Shown here piece after piece: positions 41,991 to 57,276 of a stretch of 64,000 bases of DNA. Origin of the DNA: Ichthyophthirius multifiliis (lineage: Eukaryota > Ciliophora > Oligohymenophorea > Hymenostomatida); NCBI RefSeq assembly GCF_000220395.1, contig NW_004086375.1:46933-110932 (forward strand), read 5' to 3'. The notes beneath the pieces were generated by a model, which was given only the letters and a program-made list of their open reading frames with translations, was not told where the DNA came from and did not search any database. The position numbers and the translations under genes are program-made. Position 1 is the stretch's first letter. Each line of letters starts with the position of its first letter.

Positions 41991-42368
41991 TATTAATATA
42001 TTTATATTGATTTTTTTAATTGAAGGATTTATAAAAAATATATTAAAATGTTTTTTGCGGATTATAATATAGTATGATTGTGATAATTTGAATAATTTTT
42101 ATTTCTATATTTTCTAGTAAGTATTGTATTTTTTTTTTAAAAAAAAGTTGTGTTTTATAATTTTGATTATTGTCTAAAGAATTTTTTGTTAAAAAAATAA
42201 AAGCATAATTTATATTTTACTATAAAATAAAATATATAATAATAATTATTTAAGCAAAACATAAAAATATTTTTAAAATTAACGTACTTTTATCAATTAT
42301 ATTATTATAATACTTTTTTTATTTCATTTAAATAATTAACCAAAAATTATATAATTTTAATCTAAAAA

Positions 42369-45246
42369 ATGTCAAGAGAAACAGTTTTTACAAGTTTAAA
42401 TCCTTATAAAGAACTAAATCCTCCAAAGCACTAAAAAAAAGGTTATTTAATTAAATAAGAATAGAGGTAGAAAATATAGAAATAAGGCCAAATTAAAAAA
42501 ACATTATGAAATAAATAAAAATAACATAAATATAATAGTAAAGCCTCCTATCAAACCTTTTGAAAATATTGTGAAACTTATATTTTTGTTTGTTTGTTTC
42601 TTTTATTTAATTTATATGACAATTGAAATATAATATATTACTGTATAGTATAAATAATTTGTTTTATTATTAACAATTACTTTGTATTATTTTCAAAAAA
42701 AAATAAAATAAATTTAGATTTATTTTTTAATTAAATAAATATACATATAAATAAATTATATATTTTATAATAAAGGAAAAGCATGTGGATTATATTACAA
42801 AAATTAGAATGCTTAAAGTGCATAATCTTACAATGAAAATAATTTTAATAGAAGGAGAATATATAGTACTTCGCATAAGGAAACAATTACAACGGAATTA
42901 AGCGATTAAATTAATTATTATTATAATATTTAGCAATAAGGGAAAAGAAGAATTACATAAAAAAGTTAAATTTAAGAATGTTTTAATTAAATTTAAAATA
43001 AATAAATGAGATCTACTACTTAAGATAATTATGTTTGTTTTAATAATAAATATGCTGTCCCTTAAATTAGGACAAATGCTTATTATAAAATAGGTTAAAG
43101 TAATAATTAATCTTTTTATTTATGAAATCAAGCAAATATTGGACTATTATATATATTATAATTATTTTGCATTTATTATTTTTATAAAATTTTGAAACTT
43201 ATAATAATTTATCTTTTAAAACAATAATCATATCATACCAAAGTTAAAATAATTATTTGATATAAATATTTTTCATTTATAAAAAAAATAAATGATTAAT
43301 TTATTTTTATAAATTATATAAATAATTTCTTTAAAATTAATTTATAATAAATACGAAAAAAATATTATTATTAAATAATATTATGTAAATTATATTCAAA
43401 ATATAAATTTCAAACATATTAATAAATTTATATATATAATTGATATATTTAAATATATACTTTTAAAAAGTAAATGTTTATTCTATTATTTAATATAACT
43501 TAATGTTATATATTAAAAAACAATAGATTTCTAAACTAGCATACTAAATATAAATTAAATTTAAATATTTTAACTTTTTCTATTTTTTTTTTTAGGAGGT
43601 AATTGAAAAAAGTTTATAAATCTTCATGTCGAATTTTCCTTAAAAAACTTAAAAATAATAAGCAAATTGTTTAATTTCAAAAATAAAGAAAAAAATTCGA
43701 TAATTAAAAAGATTTAGGAAAGAGGATAGTAAACGTATCTATTTAAAATTTTATTTTAGAAATTTTTATTTTATTTAAAGAAAAATTGTAAACATAAGAT
43801 AATGAATTAAATGAAAATAATAAAATTTTGGGAATATAATTTAAATTAGATATCTTTAAAAAAAATAGTTAAATTTTTGCAGTTAGGATTTATAAACTAC
43901 CCTAAGCGAATATTATAATTAAATATTGGTTTAATAATCAATGTTTTTATGAGTTTTCTTTTTTATTTTTAAACTTATTTTTATTATTAAGCAAAATAAA
44001 ATTAACAATAATTTTTGTTTGTTTGTTATTTTAATTCTTTAATTATAAAAATATTTTATTAGTAATTTAATTTTTAATAATATTAAATAAGTAAACAAAA
44101 ATCTATTAAAGAAATAAATAAAATTTGTTAAAATAAAGAAAAAAATTAATTAAAAAATTGCAAATATATAAATAAAATGTAATAAATATATTAAAATAAT
44201 CGAATATACATACCTAAAGCTTTGGCAATAAAAGAGTACGCAATTTATGATGACACAAATTATTCCTATAGGCAAAACATGGAAGATGGTTTTTAAAAAA
44301 TTTAAAATAAAAACAAATAATAATAAATAAAAAAAAGGATTTTTTATAAATGATAACTTCCTAGCAGATGGTGGAAAGTCTATTTTATTTGCCGTTATGG
44401 ACGGACATGGTGGAAAGGATGTAGTTGAATATGTGAAATAAAATTTTTCACGAGTTAAATATAACATATATATTTAAAATATATATTAATAAAATTATTT
44501 TTAGGAATTTAATGAAGAATATAAAAAATAATAAAAAATATAATTGAAGTTTTAAAGAATTCATTTTAAAGAGTTTTTTCATTTATTTAATTTTTAATAA
44601 AAGATAAAATATCAATTTTTTTACCAGGTAGACTAATTATTAAAATAGAATTGCAGATCTTAAGATATCGGCTCAACTGCTTGTATAGGTTTTATTCGTT
44701 TAGAAGAAGCAAAAAGAGTACTATATATTTCAAATGTAGGTGATACTTCTGCGGTATTAATAGGTGAAAATTCAGCATAAATGATAACTGTAGAACATAA
44801 AGCTTCAAATCCACGTGAAATAGATAGAATAAAGTTTTTTTTTTAGATAAATAACTTAATACTTATAATTTTTAAATAAAGAAAATCTGGAGGAAATGTT
44901 ATTTATGATAGAGTTGCAGGAGTTTTGGCTGTAAGTAGAGCTTTTGGGGATCATGGTTTAAGTAATTTTGGAGTTATTTGTCTACCTGATTGTAATAGGA
45001 TTGAACTCAGAATAATTCATAAGTATTTAGTTTTAGCAAGTGATGGTTTATGGGATGTTGTTTAGCCAAAAGTTTTCTTTTATTTTAATTTTATTTTAAA
45101 AAAAATAAAAATAAAATTAACAGGAAGTATTGGAAGTATCTAAAATAAAATCTAATTGTGAAGAAATAGCTGCTGAATTAATTAAAAGAGCATTAAATAA
45201 TGGATCAAGAGATAATATTACTATAATGGTTTTAAAATTAAATTGA
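42369..45246 (+). CDS. PP2C-type protein phosphatase with long N-terminal extension
   Basis: The catalytic domain (about 44200-45246) carries the PPM motifs in order: NYSYRQNMEDG, FAVMDGHGGKD, DIGSTACIGFI, YISNVGDTSAVLIGE, VSRAFGDHGLSNFG, LVLASDGLWDVV, SRDNITIMVLKLN, ending at TGA 45244-45246. The metal-binding Asp residues are kept, so it should be an active Mg/Mn-dependent Ser/Thr phosphatase (family knowledge). At least four short introns interrupt the domain, for example one ending at TTAACAG 45123. Upstream, ATG 42369 (MSRETVFTSLNPYKELNPPK) and exons near 42775-43120 (KRRITQKSQIQECFNQIQNK) and 43595-43950 are coding-like. I assign them to the same gene as a Gln/Asn-rich extension, but splice joins there are unresolved and they could be a separate gene. 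Confidence 0.85.
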
Positions 45247-45415
45247 TTGAAGAAATTTTAAATATTTTTGTTTTTTATTTTTTTTAAAAAAATAACTATT
45301 TTATAAAATAGTTTCCTTTTCATTTTATTTGTGTATTTATTTAAAAAAAAAAAAAAAAAAAAAAACTTTTTTTTAAAAAAATATATATAAATATCATATA
45401 AATTTATATAAAATA

Positions 45416-46843
45416 ATGGATGAAAGTATATAAAGCTAAATAACAGATTTAAAAGGAAATCCAGGTATATTGCACTTAAATAACTTATAAAAAGAAGGAA
45501 AGATAACTTATGATGAATTCGAGAATTTAAAAACTCGTTTTTAAAGACTTAATGATGGAATTATAAAATCGAACCAAAACTTGATTGAATTACCAAATAA
45601 ATTAGGAATTTTAATAGCAGAAATAAATCATAAAAAATAAGAGAATAAAATAGCTCAGTAAAAAAGTGATGAAATAGAAAATCAAGCAAAAAAGGCACAA
45701 AGCAATGTAAAAAAAGCCGAAGAAGAGGAAGAAAATTAAAGAAAACAATGTGAGTAAATGTTATTAGAAGCAGAAAGAAAACAGTAAGAATTGAATGATG
45801 AAGAGAGTAAAATTTAAGATATGGAAAGAGAAGCAAGATAGAAAATATAACAAGATAAAGATACTTTAATGCAATAAATAGAAAAATTAAACTCAGAAAT
45901 GAATAAGGCAAGAGAATTCAATATCAAATAAATTCCTTAAATAAATGAATTTAATACTAAAATAAAATAATTGGAAGATGAGAACTTTTAAATATTAAAT
46001 GAAATCGAAAAATTAAGAATTGAGGAATCCTAAACAAAAGATGATCCAGAAAAATTATAAAAAAAATATGATCAATTATAAAATGAAAAAATTATGACCG
46101 AAAAAAATGATTTGCAAAAAGTGCTTGATGATAAGGCAAAGACTGAAAAACAAATATAATAAGCTAGATAATAATTAGAATAATATGAAAAATAATAGAA
46201 AGAAAGTGATAAAATATATCAAGATTTAAAAAAAGAAATCGAAATGATAAAAGTATTATTTTTTTATATTATTTTTAAATAATTAAATAGTAATAATGTA
46301 AAGACTTTGAAAATGTAAATATATAGTTAGTTTAAGAAATTGATAAGAAAATGAAATATAAATTGGAATAATAATAAAAAGAAAATTAAAATAAAAAAGA
46401 AATTGAAAGATTAAACTATGATGAAAAAAGTATTAAAAAAGATATAGAATAATTAAAAATTATGTATAAGAAAAATGAAAAAGAAAAAAACAATTATAGA
46501 CATAAGCGAATTTATTAAGAATTTCTATTAATAAATTTGAAATTGAAGAAAAGGAAATCAAAAGTGAAATCGATAAATAAATGAATGTTCAAACTAATGT
46601 TTCTGATGAAACAAAACTTACAGAACACAAAAGAAGATAAGTAGAAAACAAAATATAAGACAAATAAGCTGAAAAAGATAAAATTAATAATTAAATCAAA
46701 GAGTCTGGAATAACAACTAAAACAAAGAGAAGAATTTGAGGCTGGAGCATTAAAAAAAGTAAAAAGATTAACGGCTATGAGAGAATCAATGGCTAGAAAA
46801 GCCTCATAAGCAATGAACGGTATAAATAAATTAGATTTATATA

Positions 46844-46894
<51 letters not shown>

Positions 46895-48335
46895 TTAAAT
46901 AAATAAATTAATTAATATAAAAGAGGTAAGAGAAACACGTTAACAATTGAAAATAAAAGAACTAGCTATAAAAGATTTAGAAAAGAAATATCAAGAGATT
47001 AAATTCGAAAGGAATAACTGTAAAATTTTATATGAAGCTGTAAAAAGTGAAAGAAATAAATACGTAAATTACATATAAAGTACTTAACAAGATTTAGCCG
47101 AAGTAAAAGAATAAAATAAAATATCTTAAAATGAATTGGAAATATTCAAAAACGAATATTAAGAAAAACACTAGAACCTCATATAATATTAACATACCTT
47201 ACAAATTCAAAAACATTAACGAGACGGAGCATAAGCCGAATTAAATGCACAAGAATACATAAGAAAAGCAAAGAAGGAACTTGTAGATAGAAATATCAAC
47301 GAAATTGAGAAATTAAACATGATCATAAGGTCTTTAGAAAACGAATGCCTTTTATTAAAAAAACACTATGAGAAATCTTAAGAATGGAGAAATTATACAG
47401 GTGTTTAATTAATAGATAGAAATGATGAGTTATGTATTATGTATGAAAAATCAAATAATTAAGAAAATACTTTACAAAACGGAGAAATGGAAATCAAAAA
47501 TTTGGAAGATAATATTAGAATGATTAAAATTTCTATCAAAGAAAATAATAGGAAAATTGACGTCTGTAGGAAAAAAATATATGAAGTACCTAAAATGGCA
47601 GATGAAGTTGTCAATTTTTAAAAAGAACTTTAAAAATAACAATAAATAGAAGCAGACCTATCCGAAAAACTTGAAAATCCTTTAAATATTTTAAGGTATA
47701 GGGATTTGGGAGGTGAAGATCCTGATTAAGAAGCTTTAGATACTAAAATTGGAGTTTTGGAGGAAAGATTAAATAATAAAAAGGAATAATTATTAGAAAA
47801 AGAACTTATTCTAGATGAAATTACGAATTTTTCGGAAAAACTAAGAAAATAAGCTTTAGATGGACGTTAAAATACACTAGAGTTATCCGAAAAGCTAAAT
47901 AACTTTTAATAGAAGCTTAAAGATATTACTAAAAAAATGATGGCAAGCATTTCTGAATTATCTATATTCTAAGCCAATTAAATAAAATTATAATAAGAAC
48001 GGGAAGAACTAATGAAATAATACGAAGAATCACAAAAAAGAGTTTAAGAAGGACTTCCTCCTGCAATAGAAACAGAAATAGAATATTAAAATATGAAAAA
48101 AAATGCACTTAGATATAAAGAAGAAAAATAATTAAGGCTCTAAAAGGAAAATCTGGAAAAAAATTTCCCTCCTTTTGCTACTAAAACTACAGCAGAGCAT
48201 AGAGTTATTGCTTATATTCCAGACGATACTGGAATTCCAAAAAACTATGGAAAAAATGCACCATTCCATCCTTCAATATTGGGTACTAATATGAGACATT
48301 TTAGAAAACCAATAGTAAAAGATATAGATATTTGA
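45416..48335 (+). CDS. CCDC146: CCDC146/MBO2-family coiled-coil ciliary/centriolar protein
   Basis: MDESIQSQITDLKGNPGILH opens a protein of over 900 residues made of coiled coil. The C-terminus is diagnostic: RVIAYIPDDTGIPKNYGKNA, then PFHPSILGTNMRHFRKPIVK, matching the conserved tail of human CCDC146 and Chlamydomonas MBO2 (YIP..PLP.PYGALAPFKPSEPGxNMRHIRKP). The preceding ELSEKLNNFQQKLKDITKKM and MMASISELSIFQ also align. Family role: centriole/basal-body and axonemal protein needed for normal flagellar motility. Introns at 46253-46290 and 46820-46923; the latter contains a TA microsatellite. The frame slips twice between about 46470 and 46700 without usable introns, probably base errors in A-rich sequence. 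Stop TGA 48333-48335. Confidence 0.88.
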
Positions 48336-48384
48336 ATTTTTTTATTTTATTTTATGGTTTTGTTTATTTTTATTATTTATTTTT

Positions 48385-49301
48385 TCATTTTAATTTATAA
48401 ACATTGTCTCCTAATGAATTAGTCACTTTATAACATAACTTCTCTATAATTTCTTTAAATTCGTTTTTGGGCTTTTTTTATTTTTATTTTTATTTTTGTT
48501 TTATTTTATTTTTTTATTTAAATTTACTTAAAATTATAAATTATTTCTTAAATAGTTTAGTGTTAACTTATCTGAATCTTAGTTCTCTTTTATGTATCTT
48601 TTTATTTCTTTTATACATTACTCTCTGTTATCCTAAGTTATTATCGTTGCACTTTCTGTTTTTTCTTTAGTTTATTTCTGAGATTACTCTTCTTAAATTG
48701 TTTCTTTACCAGTTATTGCTTTCTTAGTTATAAATTCAGGTTTTTCGTATATCTATCTTATTTCGGTTATTTAATCGTATACTTCTTTAGTATTTTTATT
48801 ATCATATGTGGAAATAAAACCTTTTAAAATATAAATATTTTTATTTTATTTAATTTACCTTTCTGTAGTTCTTTAAGCTCAGGGATAGGCGCTTCGTAGG
48901 AGAATTCATGCTTCTATTCATCTATTTGTTTCCTAGATATCAATATTAATGGACTTTCTTTCTTTATTAGCAAGTCTTTAAGTTTTATTTAATATAGAAT
49001 ATTATATTATTATAAATCAGAATCTCTTATTTCTAAATATTTAGAAACGATTGACTTTTATTATATTTATTTATTTTTTTTTCAACAAAAAAATACTTTT
49101 CTTTTGTTTCCAATTAAAGGCATATATTCTTCTCTTTCGCATATATATATTTTTGCATTTCGATTTTGTTACAAATATTTCCTAAGTTCTTTCGTTTCAT
49201 AATAAACTCCCTTTTTTTTTAATTATTTCATATTAAATAATTTTTATTACTCTAAATGCATATTTAATATCTTCGTTTTCAAAAAACTATTTACTTGACA
49301 T
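48385..49301 (-). CDS. Hypothetical protein, 246 aa, four introns
   Basis: MSSKQFFENEDIKYAFR joins to GVYYETKELRKYLQQNRNAK. Introns 49250-49211, 49096-49055, 48858-48821 and 48527-48472 (38-56 nt) leave 247 codons in frame, ending at TGA 48387-48385. The middle has SYEAPIPELKELQKGFISTY. The last part (IKRYIKENQDSDKLTLNYLR...EFKEIIEKLCYKVTNSLGDN) looks like a small helical, winged-helix-like module. Not recognised. It faces the CCDC146 gene tail-to-tail with only about 50 nt between stop codons. Confidence 0.75.
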
Positions 49302-49503
49302 TTTTTTTTTATATATAAGTAAGATATTATAAATATTCTTTATATAATTAAAATAAATATTAGTGTTTCTAAAAAAAGGATTCCAAAATATATATATATA
49401 TATATAAATTAAACACATTATTAAATATAATATAAATATATATAAATACAAAAAATAAATAAAATAATAAAAATTAAATATATATATATTTATATTTAAA
49501 ATT

Positions 49504-51329
49504 TCATTTTAATTAACAAGTTTTACAATATGGCAACATAAAAAATATTACAATATCGCTTTAACCACAATTTTTACAAAAGGTTTTAGCATTTCTTGCA
49601 CAAGAAAATAAATTAGAGTCACTGAGAATTTATTTTCTACATTAATCACAACACAAAAATTAATTTTTGTCAAAGTAACATTGGAAGCATATTTTATAAT
49701 TAAGTTTACAACATTATAATTAAGAAATGTAAATTAAAGATTCAAAAAAATGATCACACAAAGGAATTTCAACGTTTTCTTTTCTTAGCTTTTATCTTAT
49801 TTATTTAAACTCCTTAGTATCAGCAGAAAAAGGTGTTAATCCACTTTTATTTTTACAAGGTGTTGAATTAGAAATAATATGTATTGAAGGTATTTCTTAA
49901 TTTAGAGAATGTGAAGAGTTCTATTAGCAACCTTAAGATTTTGTAAAATGTTAAGATATTATTTATTAATTAAAATTTTTTTATTCTTCTTCTTGACTAT
50001 GTTTTTAATATAGATTTTATTTTTATAAAAAGGAATTTTCTTAATATTTTAATTAAACTATTACATCTTCATTTTCTTTTATTTTATTTTCTTGATTTTC
50101 TTTTAATTTAATATCTGAACTTAAGTTTGCATATTTAAATTCACTTTCATGAACCTTAATTATACTTACATTTATTTTATTTTTAATTTCTTCTTAATCT
50201 TTAATAATTTAAAGGTCAAACTAAAACTCATTTTAATGTTAAAAAGTTATATACTCTTAAAAATAATTCGAAGCAACATTTTAACTAAAAACTAGATCAT
50301 AATGGCCTGAATTAAAAATAACAAAAGCAGAAGAAAGCTAGGCTTTTTATAAAATAGGCGAATAAACAATTTCCTCATTTAATTCAAAAACGCTTTCTTT
50401 TTTTTTTTATTACAATTATAGTATTGTTATTGGCATTGAAAGAATTTCAGCACTTAAACTTATTGCATGATATTCTGCATCTTCTTTAAAAGTGCTTATT
50501 TTTTCAATAGCTTCTTGTAATTCATTATTTAAGAAAAAATGTTCATATTCTTAACATTTTGAGTATAAATTTAATCCTTTTGCTATTATGTTTCTACTTA
50601 AATATACCAATGAATAATCTAAATCATGGTTATTAGCTATTTCTTCGAGTATTTTCTTCAAAAAATTGCTTAAAAGTTATTTATTATTTTCTAATAAATA
50701 TCTCTCAAATAAATATTTTATCAAATTTTACATTAAAATAGTCTCTACTTTTTCCCAATCATTTCTTGGATTACCTTAATACATCAATTATATGGGTTCA
50801 TAATAGTTTTGATGAATTTTTAACAAAAAATCTTCAAATAAATTAAGATTAGATTCTATGTTTAAGTATATTAAATAGCATACAATTATTGCTCTATAAT
50901 AGCAATTACCATCACCTCTTATTCCTATGTAAAGGGGAAATCTATGTTGCTTAAATGCACCAGCTAAACGCTTTTCAAAGCAATTCTTATATTAAGTGTA
51001 AAAATAATCTCCTAAATTTTAAATGTTTTATAAACCTTTTATTTCTCGATTTATACGGTCAAGAGATGGGGAAACTTTTGTAAAATACTTTTATATTATT
51101 TATATAAACTATAATTTCTTTTTAGGTTCATTCGAATATATTTCGTTTGCCTTTTATAGATATTATTAAAGTAAAATATTTTCAGTGTTTGGTTGTTATT
51201 GAAAATTTTCAAAAAAATAACCTTTTCTAAAAGATGATTCAGATTCTAGAGTTTTTATTTAAAAAAATGATTATGATTATAAAAAATTTTATTATTATTA
51301 GAATTATGATATTAATAATTATTATTATA

Positions 51330-51371
<42 letters not shown>

Positions 51372-51753
51372 TTAATAATTATTAATCTTTTTAATGCTTC
51401 ATTTAATCCATATATTTATTTTTATTTTATGGATGTTATTATTTCTAACATTATTACTATTATTTCTATTATAATTACTATTTTTATAATTATACTAATT
51501 ATTAATTTTATAATGATTATTATATTTCATTTTATGAATCTTCTTATTTATATTATTTTTAATTTTCTTTAATTTATATTTATTTTTATTATTAATTTTC
51601 TTTTTTTTCAGTTGAATTAATTAAATCATTTTTTAAATTTAAATTATTTGTTAATATAGATTCTTAGTTATATGATTAAAAAGTTTAAGAAAGTGATATG
51701 CTTTTTAGTTTTTTTATATTCTCTTCCTCTGGTATATTATTATCTTCATTCAT
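49504..51753 (-). CDS. Otubain-like OTU deubiquitinase with poly-Gln N-terminus and Cys-rich C-terminus, 749 aa
   Basis: A single frame of 750 codons. Residues 1-200 are Gln/Asn-rich with a poly-Gln run in TAA codons. The protease domain follows: SLDRINREIKGLQN, then YIGIRGDGNCYYRAIIV with the catalytic Cys at about 284, YHAISLSAEILSMPITILQL, and FNSGHYDLVFS with the catalytic His at about 484. This order (DGNC..YRA, hydrophobic, GHYD) is that of peptidase C65/otubain (family knowledge). Between them lie Ile/Leu-rich helices and an acidic loop. The C-terminus has many Cys: LCDHFFESLIYISQLQCCKL, ICFQCYFDKNQFLCCDQC, TFCKNCGQ, PYCKTC. This suggests a zinc-binding, RING-like or zinc-ribbon module. 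That tail is not usual for otubains. Confidence 0.85.
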
Positions 51754-52704
51754 TTTAATATTTTTTTTTTAATTAAAATTTCTATATAAATTAATAACAA
51801 TAATATTAGATATATTTAGTTTTAATAAATTAAAGTTTTTAGAAATTAATTAATATTTAATTTTTTAATCTTAATAAAATTTTAAAGATTTTAAATATTT
51901 TTTTTATTTTTAAATATTATATTTTATATTTATTAATAATATTATTTTTATATTAATTATTTTATATAAATAAAAATATTTTTATATTTATTTATTTTTA
52001 AATAGAAATTGTATGAAGTTATTTTAATTTTATTTACGATATTCACTTTGATGTAAAATTTATTTTTAAGTTCTGAATTTTTTAAATTAATTTTATTAAA
52101 AAGAAGATATATTTTCCGGAACTATAATGTGATGAACAACCTTAAATTGAGAAATCATAGTCTATAACAATAGATTTTAGATTTCTTTTTTTAAAAAAAT
52201 ATAATTAATTATTTTATTTTGAATTAATATTATTTTCTACAAATATTTTTTAAAAAATACATTAATAAATTTTTTATCCAAAAATTATTTAAAAATTGAT
52301 TTTACTAAAAAATAATTAATTATAATATTTCATTTATTAATTATCTTTCTAACTAATTAAATGATATTAAACAGCCTTTATATAGATTTCTTTTTTAATT
52401 TTTGTTAAAAATGACTTCTTTGAACAAAAAAAAATGAACCTTTTTAGGATATATATATTTTTTGCATAATAATAATACTTTTATGAAACATACTTATGTT
52501 ATATAGGAAGAACAAAAAGTTATTTTGTATATAATTTAATTAAATTCTAAATTAAATTAAAAACTTATAAGGGTTCGATAGTTCAGAAAAATTATGAATT
52601 TAATATATTATCAAAGAATAATTATATTAAATATTTATAAAAAATTAAATAAATACGTAATATCATAAAATATTTTTTTTTTTAAATTTTTTTTTTTTTT
52701 TTTT
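51754..52704. other. AT-rich spacer
   Basis: Intergenic; A/T runs including T-tracts near 52680-52705. A GGTTCGA string at 52572 was checked as a tRNA T-loop, but no cloverleaf forms. Confidence 0.6.
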
Positions 52705-54665
52705 TCAAGCAATAATTTTGGGTATAAGCGCATTTTCTGCACTATTTTAGAAATAAGCCCAATATTTTTCCGTAGCAACAACTAAATATTTTTTTGGATA
52801 TCTCGCATCAAAAATATTATTATCAAAACTTTTCATTTATTATTTGACATATTCTTTACTTTCTTTAATGTCATAGAATTATCTAACGATTTCTCCTTAA
52901 TCCCATACTAAATGTAAAAGTCTTTCAATTTTTTTTGGTAATATAGTATATCTTTCAGCAGTTTTAACAAGAGAAACTACTTTTATTCTATTTTATCCAA
53001 TTATTTCTTCATCCGGTAAAGCAATAACATCTGCAACTGGTCCATCCTAAGAATTTACCCATATTCTATAAACTGACTTTAAACCAGGAAGAGTACTCTT
53101 TATTGCTTCTTCAGAAAATTTAAGTTTAGGTTAGCCATTTATTTCTACTAGTTTGTAAACTATACCCATATGAGGTTAATGTTTGCAAGTAACAATATCT
53201 GTTCCTACAGCAAAAATATTTATTGCATGAACCTTTTATATATATATATATATTTTATTTATGAAAAAGGGTTATTACTTTATTATTAAATTCTCTTATT
53301 TTTTATTCATCAATTCCTTCTGAAGCCATAATTTTAATTTGAGAAAGATCTTTATTCATTTTAGATGCAGCTTTATCAATTAATTATCGTGTTTTTCTAT
53401 AAATAAAAAAAAAAAACTAAATTTAATAAATATAAATTAATACACTGATAAATAAATTAAATCTCCAGAATCTAATCTAATTCCAACAGGCTATTTTTTA
53501 GCATCTGTCAAAGCCATTGAAACTATAATAAAATTAGGAACTCCAGATTTAAGACTATCAAAACTATCAACTAGACAAATGAATTGATTAGGAAAACTTT
53601 TAGCATAAGAAAGGAATGATGCAAGCTCTGAATCACTTGTTTTATCAAACTTTATTTATTTATTTTTTTTTTATATTTTTTTTATATTTTTAAATACTCC
53701 TAATTGTTCTCTATAATACAAAGATCTTTATTTTATTGGGATTTCATTTATATAAAATTCTTCAATTTCATCTAAAAATGTATATGAAGTTACGAATGCA
53801 TGAGACATTGTTGAAGATACAGGAATGTCATATTTACTTGCTGCTAATAAATTACTTGTTTAATCAAATCCACCAATATAAGCATATCTAAAATTTTTTA
53901 AAATTTATAAATAAAAAATTAAATACCTAGAAGCTGCTAATGCAGCTCCAGGGCTTTAAGCTCTTCTAAGCCCAAATTCTAAAAGAGTCAATTCACCAGC
54001 TGCTCTTCTGTATCTCGAAGCATTTGTAGCAACTAAAGTTGGAAAACTTGTTAATGTTATTAATGGAGTTTCAAGAATTAAAAGAAGACTTAAGGGTCCT
54101 TCAACTTATATAAGAGGCTCTTTTGGAAAAACAATACTTCCTTCAAAAAAAGCTTTTTTTGTTGTTGTTTTTTTTATTTATTTTTTAAAATAATTATTAT
54201 ATTTTATTACTATAAAGCTTTATGCTTTAACAATCTAATGTTCTTAACCATTCGAAAAACTCTTCTTTAGCATCTTTAGGAAGTATTTTTCGTAAATATT
54301 TTATATCTTCTTCTGTTATTTTGAAATATTTTATAAATGAAAGTACTTCTTCTACACCAGCGAAAATAGAATACTTTTTATTAAACAAAAAAAATTATTT
54401 TTAATCTATAATTATAATTAACTTCTCCTTCAAAAGGATTAACTCTATAAAATATTTCATAAACGGCTCTTTCGTTATGCTTATGACTCTAAAAATGCGA
54501 ATAAGCCATTGTAAATTAATATTCATCAGAAAGCAAAGGGACCGAAAAGTCTGTATATTTTGACTTATTTATTTTATTAAAATACGTTTTATCTTCATCG
54601 AATTCTTTTTTTATAAATATTTTTTTTTTAAATAAATTTTTAATTTACTTTGCTTGTCTAGACAT
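52705..54665 (-). CDS. NAPRT: Nicotinate phosphoribosyltransferase
   Basis: Converts nicotinate and PRPP to nicotinate mononucleotide, the first step of the Preiss-Handler NAD salvage route. Diagnostic pieces in order: SVPLLSDEYQFTMAYSHFQS, ERAVYEIFYRVNPFEGE, FAGVEEVLSFIKYF, FFEGSIVFPKEPLIQVEGPL, ASRYAYIGGFDQTSNLLAAS, PVSSTMSHAFVTSYTFLDE, VGIRLDSGDL, AVGTDIVTCKHQPHMGIVYK, and LKFSEEAIKSTLPGLKSVYR. About seven short introns interrupt it, for example 54648-54605. Stop TGA 52707-52705. The first exon (MSRQAK or a neighbouring ATG) does not join the second cleanly, so the start is provisional. Confidence 0.93.
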
Positions 54666-55208
54666 TCATTAGAATGCTACTTTTCACACTATTTAGAGTT
54701 TATTTTTATTAAAAATAATATTAAACATAATAATTAATTATAATTTATTTTTTTCATTTTATGTAAGCTTATACCAATTAAATATAAAAAAATATTAATT
54801 ATAATAATAGAAATAATATAATAATTATAATTTATTTTTAATACATATATTCCTTTATTAAATGAAATAAAGAATAAATTTAATTCAACAATAATAAATA
54901 AGAATACTATAATACTATGAGTTCAATTAAATATTTTTTCAGACTTTATACTTAAATTTTTAATTTTTTAAATTTAAATAAAATAAAATTTTCAAATTCA
55001 TTTCAATTATTTATCTTTAATATAATAAAATATTTATTAATATAATCAAGAAAACAAAAAAATATCTAAATCTATTAAGATATTCTTTATTTATAAAATA
55101 TTTTATTTAACTAATGAAAATTATTTTTTTAAAAAACTATAAAAAAATAAATGAATATATATTTTTTTTATAATATTAAAAAAAAAAATGTTTGAATATA
55201 ATTTTTCA
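54666..55208. other. AT-rich spacer
   Basis: Short intergenic region between NAPRT and HSP70, A/T-rich, no recognised element. Confidence 0.6.

Positions 55209-57276
<2,068 letters not shown>

Noticed and set aside
51234-51572. 112-residue poly-Ile/Met plus-strand frame
   Set aside because: It is the opposite strand of the poly-Gln run of the OTU gene.
52560-52600. GGTTCGA string resembling a tRNA T-loop
   Set aside because: Flanking bases cannot form acceptor, D or anticodon stems.
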